Below are positions 58,047 through 64,000 of a stretch of DNA of 64,000 nucleotides, piece after piece. Every line of letters begins with the position of its first letter. Position 1 is the stretch's first letter. A program made the position numbers and the translations under genes. The notes under the pieces were generated by a model that was not told the DNA's origin, ran no database searches, and worked only from the letters and a program-made list of their open reading frames with translations. Source of the stretch: Pseudobdellovibrionaceae bacterium (lineage in GTDB: Bacteria; Bdellovibrionota; Bdellovibrionia; Bdellovibrionales; UBA1609); NCBI GenBank assembly GCA_023954155.1, contig JAMLIO010000007.1:1-64000 (forward strand). Reading direction: 5' to 3'.

Positions 58047-58685
58047 CTAGCCCCTAAGTATGTAAGAAATCTTATGATCTTTTAATTTTTCTATAGGCTG
58101 ATGACCTTTGGCGGAAAAGCAGAAATCATATCCCAACACTTGGCTCACCTCATAGTCATGATCTGTATCCCCAACATACACCCCTTTTTTATAACCACGC
58201 TCTTGTAAATAGGGCTTCATTCTTTGGGCCTGCTCAATTTTGCCCCTGGCATAAATGTCACTAGCACCAGAAATATCATTAAAATAGTGCCTTATATTGA
58301 AGGCCTGTAATTGTGATTCAAGGTGTTCAATATTCGCCGCAGACAAAACATATTGGTTCACATTAAGGGCTTTGGCGGCTTCCAAAAGCTCTAGTGAATC
58401 TTCAAATAAGGTCATCTGTGAATCATACGAGTGAAAGCCTGTAATATACTTTTGGGCCACACGATCAAAGTCAGGCCCTTGGGAGGGCAAACCTAAGGCC
58501 GCATAATAACGTGAAACAGGAAAGCCAAAGTGTTGCCGATATTCATCGACAGTGATGGCCTCAAGCCCCTCCTCGACCAAAATTCTTGCGATCACCTTAT
58601 GTGTGTAGGTCAAATCGTCCAAAAGAGTGCCATTCCAATCCCAAATCACCACATCATAATCTTTGATAAAGTCCTTAAAACACAC
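58047..58685 (-). CDS. HAD-superfamily phosphatase, phosphoglycolate-phosphatase-like
   Basis: The 212-residue enzyme has motif I DWNGTLLDD (about 16-24; a normal family would have DxDGT, and here the second Asp is Asn with a Trp before it), motif II LSAAN, motif III Lys in ARGKIEQ, and motif IV GDTDHD. Because the DWNGT variant is common in this HAD subgroup, the enzyme may still be active. GTG 58685 is the start, with AAAGGAG nine bases upstream. The substrate is unknown. Confidence 0.8.
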   Translation of the reverse strand: MCFKDFIKDYDVVIWDWNGTLLDDLTYTHKVIARILVEEGLEAITVDEYRQHFGFPVSRYYAALGLPSQGPDFDRVAQKYITGFHSYDSQMTLFEDSLELLEAAKALNVNQYVLSAANIEHLESQLQAFNIRHYFNDISGASDIYARGKIEQAQRMKPYLQERGYKKGVYVGDTDHDYEVSQVLGYDFCFSAKGHQPIEKLKDHKISYILRG

Positions 58686-58868
58686 AGAAATTTGCTCCTT
58701 TAGGCCTAAAATGTAGGGCGTCCATTAGGTGTACAATCTTTTCCTTGTTTTTTCTAGCCTTTGGCCGATTTTTTGGCTTTTTTAAAAAAATTAGAATTTC
58801 AAGCATTTAAGTCCTTCTCTTCTCAAACCGATACAAAACAAAACGAGAAGTGTAAGGGGCATATCTAT

Positions 58869-60635
58869 ATGTACACAAATATCGCGTCAAAAAAGAACTG
58901 TTTAGGATTAGGCTTTTTAGCGTCCATATTTATCATCTTACTCGCAGGCTGCTCTGGAAGTGAGTTTTCTTCTGTCGGTTGCGGAGATGGTGATGATTGT
59001 GATGTGGGAGGCCTTTCTTATTTCTGGGATATTTCTGATTGGCAAGGTTGCGATAAGACCTGCGGTGGCGGAACAGAACTCCGAACCATTGTCTGCCGTG
59101 ATACCGATGGAAATAAAGTTCCTGATAAACGATGCCCTGGAACTAAAGAGCCCACTTCCCGAACCTGTAACACCCACTCTTGTGCTGGCGATTACGATTG
59201 GTTGATTGGCAGCTGGGGAGCGTGTTCTGAAGTGTGCGGTGGCGGACAAAGATCACGTTCCGTAACTTGTAAACACAAAGATGGAGCCACTGAAGCTGAC
59301 AACAAATGTCCAAGTCCAAAACCCGCTACTAGCGAAACTTGTAACTCAGACCCTTGTACTTCAGGATACTACTGGAAAGTTTCTGAATGGAGCACATGTT
59401 CTAAAACTTGTGGAACAGGAATCAGAACACGAACAGTATCTTGCGTCAACGGCGCAGGACAAGCAGCACCTAACGATTCACTTTGTGAAGGCACACGCCC
59501 TGCAGAACAAGGAACATGTAACAGTCACGCTTGTGAATCCACTTACACCTGGTACACAGGAGACTGGGGCAACTGTTCTAAAACTTGTGGTGGCGGGATT
59601 CAAACTCGTACAGTAGCGTGTTTACGTGACAATGGTACATTTGCTGCCGAATCTTACTGTAGTAGCGCTGGTCCAAGACCCCAAGACACAAAAACTTGTA
59701 ATTCACAAGCGTGTGGTCCTACATGTTCCAACACTAAATACATCAACACTCAAGTGCCAAACACTTCAAATCAGTTAGACATCTTGATTGTGGTGGATGA
59801 CTCTGGATCTATGGCGGCTGACAACCAAAAGTTAGCACAAAAACTTAAAGGTTTTACTGACGATCTTGAGCAACGTTGTAATATCACCGACTGGCAAATG
59901 TGTATCACCACTACAGACGTGGACTACTATGAGGGACGCGCGATCATGTGGCAGTCTCATGGACATCATATTCTTAAAGCAGGAACACCTAACATCCATA
60001 ATATTATCACTAACACTATGACATGGATTGGACACGGCTGGAGTTCTGACGAACAAGGAATCAAAGCGATTAACCTTGCCGTTCAACAAAATAACAGAAC
60101 TAAGTGTTTCAGAGACAAGGCCGCTATGTCTGTCATCTTAATCTCTGATGAAGACGAACGTTCTGTTGGTGGAAACCAAGCTTTAAGTTCAACTCAATAC
60201 AAACCACTTGGAGCACTTAACTACCCTAACTCTGTTCCTACAACCATTAAGACCTACTTAGGTAATGACAAGAAGTTCAACGTGAACTCTATCATTGTAA
60301 AGGATGCTCAATGTAAAGCTACTCAAGACGCTCAGGGTGCAGGAGCTAAGAGTTTCTATGGTACAAAATACCAAGAACTTTCTAACCTCACTGGCGGTGG
60401 TGTAGGCAGCATTTGTAGTTCTCACTACGTGGATCACTTAAAAATGTTTGCCAATAAGATCGTACACACGGTCTCTTCTATCCCACTACAATGTAGACCT
60501 GTGTTTACCCCAAGTGTGACTGTCACACCTGGACACACGGGCCAGTCCTTCAATGTGGTTGATCGAGAGTTAATTTTCACCCCTGTAATCCAAGGCCCAG
60601 CCAATATTACAGGTTCATACTGTTGTGCTCAATAA
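58869..60635 (+). CDS. Lipoprotein with four thrombospondin type 1 repeats and a VWA domain
   Basis: The 588-residue lipoprotein (lipobox LLAGC, Cys 28) carries four TSP1 repeats at about 51-105, 109-164, 168-222 and 226-282. Each has the pattern W-x-x-W/C-S-x-x-C-G-x-G and six cysteines. A VWA domain (about 300-510) has the MIDAS DDSGSM. The start is ATG 58869 with AAGGGG nine bases before; upstream in-frame codons lack a signal peptide. TSP1 repeats are rare in bacteria. VWA plus TSP1 is the adhesin design of apicomplexan TRAP. A surface adhesin for cell contact is a reasonable inference. Confidence 0.85.
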   Translation: MYTNIASKKNCLGLGFLASIFIILLAGCSGSEFSSVGCGDGDDCDVGGLSYFWDISDWQGCDKTCGGGTELRTIVCRDTDGNKVPDKRCPGTKEPTSRTCNTHSCAGDYDWLIGSWGACSEVCGGGQRSRSVTCKHKDGATEADNKCPSPKPATSETCNSDPCTSGYYWKVSEWSTCSKTCGTGIRTRTVSCVNGAGQAAPNDSLCEGTRPAEQGTCNSHACESTYTWYTGDWGNCSKTCGGGIQTRTVACLRDNGTFAAESYCSSAGPRPQDTKTCNSQACGPTCSNTKYINTQVPNTSNQLDILIVVDDSGSMAADNQKLAQKLKGFTDDLEQRCNITDWQMCITTTDVDYYEGRAIMWQSHGHHILKAGTPNIHNIITNTMTWIGHGWSSDEQGIKAINLAVQQNNRTKCFRDKAAMSVILISDEDERSVGGNQALSSTQYKPLGALNYPNSVPTTIKTYLGNDKKFNVNSIIVKDAQCKATQDAQGAGAKSFYGTKYQELSNLTGGGVGSICSSHYVDHLKMFANKIVHTVSSIPLQCRPVFTPSVTVTPGHTGQSFNVVDRELIFTPVIQGPANITGSYCCAQ

Positions 60636-60648
60636 CAAGGAGAGTAAG

Positions 60649-61143
60649 ATGAGCGAAGAAACTAAAAAAGATGACCAAACTTTAGCATCAATAAGTTTTA
60701 TCCTAGGCTTAGTCCTTGTTGGAGCGGCTATATTCTTAGTCAAAAACTTTGATGGCAATTCAGACAAAGTAAAGGCTTTAAAAAGAGCTGACATTTATGC
60801 CCAGCAATTGATCGACAAAGGCTTTGAAGTAGAAGTAGACCGAGACATGCCAGGCAGAACCCTAGCTTCAACCCCTAGTACTGACAGTGAGCTTGTGCAG
60901 GCTCTTGAAGGACCTTTAGGTATTGATCCTTGGGGTTACCCCTTCCACTACTTTGTAGAGAAGCAGCCTAACACTCTTACAGGAAAGATGGTCGTCTGGT
61001 CAGGTGGTCCTAACAATAAATTTGAAACCATTGCTGACGAGATCAAAAACTCATTAAAACAAGGTAAAAATATTCGCTTTGTGGGTGATGATTTCGGTAA
61101 AGTGATCAAATTTAAATTAGATCCAAGCTTTGCCAACAAATAA
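60649..61143 (+). CDS. Membrane protein with pseudopilin-like domain
   Basis: The 164-residue protein has one N-terminal helix (about 17-36) and a soluble domain with LGIDPWGYPFHYFV and MVVWSGGPNNKFET, the pattern of the GspG-type pseudopilin C-terminus (DPWGxPY...GxDN). It lacks a canonical prepilin cleavage site with the Gly-Glu pair, so it is probably not processed by PilD. AAGGAG lies seven bases before ATG 60649. It follows the TSP1-VWA gene by 13 bases and is probably co-transcribed. Confidence 0.65.
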   Translation: MSEETKKDDQTLASISFILGLVLVGAAIFLVKNFDGNSDKVKALKRADIYAQQLIDKGFEVEVDRDMPGRTLASTPSTDSELVQALEGPLGIDPWGYPFHYFVEKQPNTLTGKMVVWSGGPNNKFETIADEIKNSLKQGKNIRFVGDDFGKVIKFKLDPSFANK

Positions 61144-61201
61144 AATCTACTGAGTGACTTCTCTTGAAGTTCATTCCGCTTGGATGAAAACCAAAATTCA
61201 T

Positions 61202-61233
61202 AAAAAAAGACCATTCTAAAATGGTCTTTTTTT
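61202..61233 (+). terminator. Terminator after the pseudopilin-like gene
   Basis: AAAAAAAGACCATT-ctaa-AATGGTCTTTTTTT: perfect stem with a T run. It ends the TSP1-VWA operon. Confidence 0.85.
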
Positions 61234-61324
61234 AGTATCTACTTTTTTTCAACGAATTGATTGCTGTTTCAAGATTTTATATCCTCAAAGACATGCGCAA
61301 TTCGGCTCACATTTTCTGCGAAGG

Positions 61325-61762
61325 CTACTCATCCCAAAGACGTTCGTTGTCCCACTCATAGATCATGCAAAGGGCAGGCTTATAACCTAAATCTCCTGAT
61401 GCAGTCAGGGTCACATAAGCTTCACAGTCCAAAGTGCCTGTGGAGCCTTCATCCCCTACAAACGGAGCGTAAACCAGATACACAAAAGTGGTTCTGCCAT
61501 CCTCGTCTACGATTTGATCCATTAACTTTTTAACTTGGACCGCACCAGTACGTTCTGTTTCAAATTCCCCTAAACTATTCACCACATACTGCATGTCATA
61601 GATAGGCATTCCTAAGTCCACAGACCCTTCAATAAAGGGCAGATGTTTTTGTACTGTAGTCTCATCTAAAACATAGGTCGGTTTATTTTGTGCAAAACTG
61701 ACCGACGCCAGTAAAAACGATAAGCTCAACACCACTAATGATTTTAAGTTCAAATTTTTCAT
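61325..61762 (-). CDS. Secreted protein of unknown function
   Basis: The 145-residue product has a classical signal peptide (cleavage near SFAQ, about 24). The mature part contains two cysteines (LDCEAYV and ALCMIYE) that could form a disulfide. I do not recognise it. GGGAG lies nine bases before the ATG. It converges with the pseudopilin-like operon. Confidence 0.75.
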   Translation of the reverse strand: MKNLNLKSLVVLSLSFLLASVSFAQNKPTYVLDETTVQKHLPFIEGSVDLGMPIYDMQYVVNSLGEFETERTGAVQVKKLMDQIVDEDGRTTFVYLVYAPFVGDEGSTGTLDCEAYVTLTASGDLGYKPALCMIYEWDNERLWDE

Positions 61763-61840
61763 CTTTTGGCACTCCCTTTTTTAAATTTGGAGCCAAAATA
61801 CAACCCTAAACCCCCCTAGCCAAGGGATTTTTAAAGGCAC

Positions 61841-62941
61841 CTAGCGTGTGGCGGTAAAAAATGTTCTGTTTTCGTCAGGATATTCTGCCAGACTGACCCA
61901 AAAACCCAGTCTACCAATCTCGCGCCCGTCTTGGGTCTCAATAAGAACCCGATATTCGCCCTCTTGGTAGTTCTGTTTGGAGGCATAGCCTCTATAGCCC
62001 CCTTTGCGTCCCCCACGAATGCTCATAGGAATACGATCTGTGGTCGTCCATTGCTGTTTGGAGTCATTATACAGCTGCCAATGTAAAATCACGCTGTCAC
62101 TAAAACGCGCTGGAGAAAAGACTCTGACAAACACATAAATCTTGTCCCCCTCTTGAGCGACAAAATGCTGATCGCCCTTTCGCCAAAACATCCACGTGGG
62201 GGTTTGATGCTTTAAAATGTAATCCCCTTCGACTTTCTGCACATCGTGATAGATCCCAATCTCTTGCGTAGATAAAGGCACAGGGGGAATCCAACCCAAG
62301 TAATAAAATAAACCAAAAAGACTTAACACCGCCACACCTGGTAGGATCAGCGCATTTCTAAGAGCCTTACCGTTGTTCACACGCCTTAATAGCATTCGAT
62401 AAAGGGCCCAAAGAAATAAAAGTGTGGCCACCAAAGACAAAGCAAAGGGCTGCCAACCTACAAATCCTAGCAGGACAGGAAAGATCATCGAAAAGAAAGA
62501 AAAAACACAGATCAGATACAGGCCAATTTTAAAGTTCACTTTATTTTTTCTAAAGAACTTCAACTCATTGATCACCATCAACGAGACCATAAAAATAATA
62601 AAAGCAAAAGAAGAAAAGATCGAAGCACTCTTGATAAAGAAGATCGAGTAAATGCTTAAAAGCCCACCCATAAAGAAATGTAAAAACACATCCCTATAGT
62701 CCCAAATCTTAGAAAACATCCTACGCACTTGGATGCCCCCATCTTGGCGACTTAAAAAATCATAATAAAGCAGAAGACCAATAGTAAAAAGATAAATCAC
62801 CTGCTGAGCCACAGTCAGTGGATTATCAATATCAGATACGGTAAAAATATCTACTAAAACTCCAAAGAAAAAAAATCCAATATTGATTCGGGTTTCGTTT
62901 TCATTGTAATAATTTTTAAGACGATTCGTTAAACTTCCCAT
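61841..62941 (-). CDS. DUF2914 membrane protein
   Basis: The 366-residue protein has seven or eight membrane helices in the first 215 residues and a soluble C-terminal domain (about 240-360). The signature LHWQLYNDSKQQWTTTDRIPM, which recurs in other DUF2914 proteins, is near its middle. The function of the family is unknown. A TATATT box six bases before the ATG and no ribosome site suggest a leaderless transcript. Confidence 0.75.
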   Translation of the reverse strand: MGSLTNRLKNYYNENETRINIGFFFFGVLVDIFTVSDIDNPLTVAQQVIYLFTIGLLLYYDFLSRQDGGIQVRRMFSKIWDYRDVFLHFFMGGLLSIYSIFFIKSASIFSSFAFIIFMVSLMVINELKFFRKNKVNFKIGLYLICVFSFFSMIFPVLLGFVGWQPFALSLVATLLFLWALYRMLLRRVNNGKALRNALILPGVAVLSLFGLFYYLGWIPPVPLSTQEIGIYHDVQKVEGDYILKHQTPTWMFWRKGDQHFVAQEGDKIYVFVRVFSPARFSDSVILHWQLYNDSKQQWTTTDRIPMSIRGGRKGGYRGYASKQNYQEGEYRVLIETQDGREIGRLGFWVSLAEYPDENRTFFTATR

Positions 62942-63083
62942 ATTCAGAATATAAACTAATTCCCATAGGGACTAAATCTCTTTTTACAGCAAAGCAAACT
63001 TTGACAAGGAACACGACCAAAGTGAGGTCTCGTTTTATAGATTTCCTACATCTTGAAATTTAAACTCTTAAGGCTCAGCTAAA

Positions 63084-63103
63084 TTAAGCTTTAACAAGCT
63101 TAA
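63084..63103. other. Inverted repeat in the gap between OM protein and DUF2914 genes
   Basis: TTAAGCTT-TAAC-AAGCTTAA, perfect 8-base arms, 43-62 bases after the stop of the barrel gene. No T run follows. It may be a weak terminator or a binding site. The rest of the 204-base gap shows nothing. Confidence 0.4.
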
Positions 63104-63145
63104 GGATTTAAATTTTCCTATTTATGAAAATGAAGATTCTGCTCC

Positions 63146-64000
63146 TTAAAAACTCATTCCAAATTGCATTTTCAAAAAAGTTAATCTTGGGAAATACGAA
63201 GCAAAACGCATCACTTTTTTAACATCATCTTTATCATTGTGATCGCTGGTATGATCTGTAAAACGCTCGTACTTATACAGCTCAAACACAGGCTGAGACC
63301 AAGACACCCAATCCACTGTAAAGGTCATGTTTTTTTTAATTGTCCAACGATTAGAAACTCCAATATGAAACCCTAACGACTGCTGCACCAGTTCTCTGGC
63401 TGTGCTTGCATAGATCGGAGAAATCCCATCCATCAGTGCATCACTCAGGTGAACACCAAAATTAAAAAACACTAACCCATAAGTGATATTTAAACTATTT
63501 CTACTTTTATACGATCTTTTTAACAAAGAAATTCTTTCTTCTGAAAGACTTCCGATCTCATCAAAAAAAATGGACACATCACTTCTGACATACTCAAGCT
63601 CATAAGTGGTGGAAGGGTCTACAATCCAACCTAATGTCAGACCATATTTATTGGGCAACAAAATATCTATCGGTGAATAATTGACTAGGACCAGCCAGTC
63701 ACTATTGGCACGACGAACTTTAGACTCACCTATCACGTTAGAAACATAGTTCACAGCCCCTTGAGCGGCATCCACAGCACCCTGTACGTTCAAAGACTTC
63801 TGTTGTAGCACCTTTGGAGTTGGCACATCACTCCGACTCTGATCGTAATCTTGGTCTGGTTTTTGAATTTGATTTTGTGATTGAGCAGGCAACCGAGTGG
63901 AAGTTTGGGTGTCTACTTGAGCCAGAGTGAGTATCGGGGTTTGTATCTGAGCCTGAACTCGGGTTGCCAGTAGAGCATGGGCCATCACAACACATCCTGT
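63146..64000 (-). CDS. Probable outer-membrane beta-barrel protein, 5' end cut
   Basis: The frame remains open to the right edge, so the true start is beyond the window. Near the edge, residues VVMAHALLATRVQAQ look like the end of a signal peptide. A Gln-rich linker (about 20-75) follows, then amphipathic beta strands with alternating hydrophobic residues ending in the C-terminal MQFGMSF, whose last residue is Phe, the typical barrel-insertion signal. No family is recognised. The gene is upstream of DUF2914 with no overlap. Confidence 0.7.
   Translation of the reverse strand, partial: TGCVVMAHALLATRVQAQIQTPILTLAQVDTQTSTRLPAQSQNQIQKPDQDYDQSRSDVPTPKVLQQKSLNVQGAVDAAQGAVNYVSNVIGESKVRRANSDWLVLVNYSPIDILLPNKYGLTLGWIVDPSTTYELEYVRSDVSIFFDEIGSLSEERISLLKRSYKSRNSLNITYGLVFFNFGVHLSDALMDGISPIYASTARELVQQSLGFHIGVSNRWTIKKNMTFTVDWVSWSQPVFELYKYERFTDHTSDHNDKDDVKKVMRFASYFPRLTFLKMQFGMSF

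Noticed and set aside
58761-58868. Longer N-terminus for the TSP1-VWA protein
   Set aside because: The upstream codons place the lipobox too deep for a signal peptide; ATG 58869 has a ribosome site.

Overview
The window reads as a chromosomal segment of a Gram-negative bacterium of the Bdellovibrionota type (Bdellovibrio or Pseudobdellovibrio-like). This is an inference from gene content, not from a marker gene. The support is an FHA-GGDEF diguanylate cyclase resembling the Bdellovibrio DgcB family, a Myxococcus-like pilH-pilI-pilD/pilMNOPQ arrangement, many PilZ/GYF and lipoprotein genes, and a secreted lysozyme-like protein. DNA is AT-leaning by eye. Coding density is high. I saw no transposase, integrase, phage gene, CRISPR array, rRNA or tRNA.

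Left part (1-24.1 kb, all minus strand). rarA is followed by the type IV pilus assembly operon pilM-N-O-P-Q, which ends in a rho-independent terminator. Upstream lies a run of eleven tightly spaced or overlapping genes: metK-lepA-lepB-lepB-pyrB-carA-unknown-carB-pilH-like-pilI-like-pilD. It joins SAM synthesis, translation factor 4, protein export, pyrimidine synthesis and pilin processing. Before it come hpf, rpoN, lptB and a fused lptC-lptA gene, the usual lpt-rpoN-hpf neighbourhood. A perfect 40-bp inverted repeat sits just after rpoN, and its loop shares 27 identical bases with the left edge of the window.

Middle (24.2-45.2 kb). This is a signalling-rich stretch. It holds a 934-residue GYF / 13x(A/S)TRV repeat / PilZ protein, an AI-2E-type permease with a 49-residue companion gene, and a response regulator divergent from an Hpt protein across a perfect palindrome. 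It continues with a second HPF-like gene, PIN-PhoH, a PilZ protein, a metallopeptidase-like lipoprotein, the FHA-GGDEF cyclase, a phosphoesterase, a coiled-coil protein, and an ECF sigma / anti-sigma / periplasmic-sensor-like triad. Housekeeping genes follow: rlmN, glutamate dehydrogenase, pyrD, a Nudix hydrolase, a glycosyltransferase, HU with an acidic partner, and epmA.

Right part (45.3-64 kb). A histone-H1-like gene and gcvP are followed by a large lipoprotein with a caspase-fold signature, PEP carboxylase, an Rsm22-like methyltransferase and an MlaC-like secreted protein. Next come a lysozyme-SH3 protein with a companion, a HAD phosphatase, and a lipoprotein with four thrombospondin type 1 repeats plus a VWA domain. 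A pseudopilin-like protein, a DUF2914 membrane protein and an outer-membrane-barrel-like gene cut by the right edge complete the window.

The most interesting leads are the multivalent TRV-repeat/PilZ protein that shares a phospho-threonine-like motif with the FHA cyclase, the TSP1-VWA lipoprotein (same domain set as apicomplexan TRAP adhesins), the caspase-like lipoprotein, the LptC-LptA fusion and the hairpin repeat. Positions, motifs and spacings were read directly. All functional links are family knowledge or inference, and no database search was possible.
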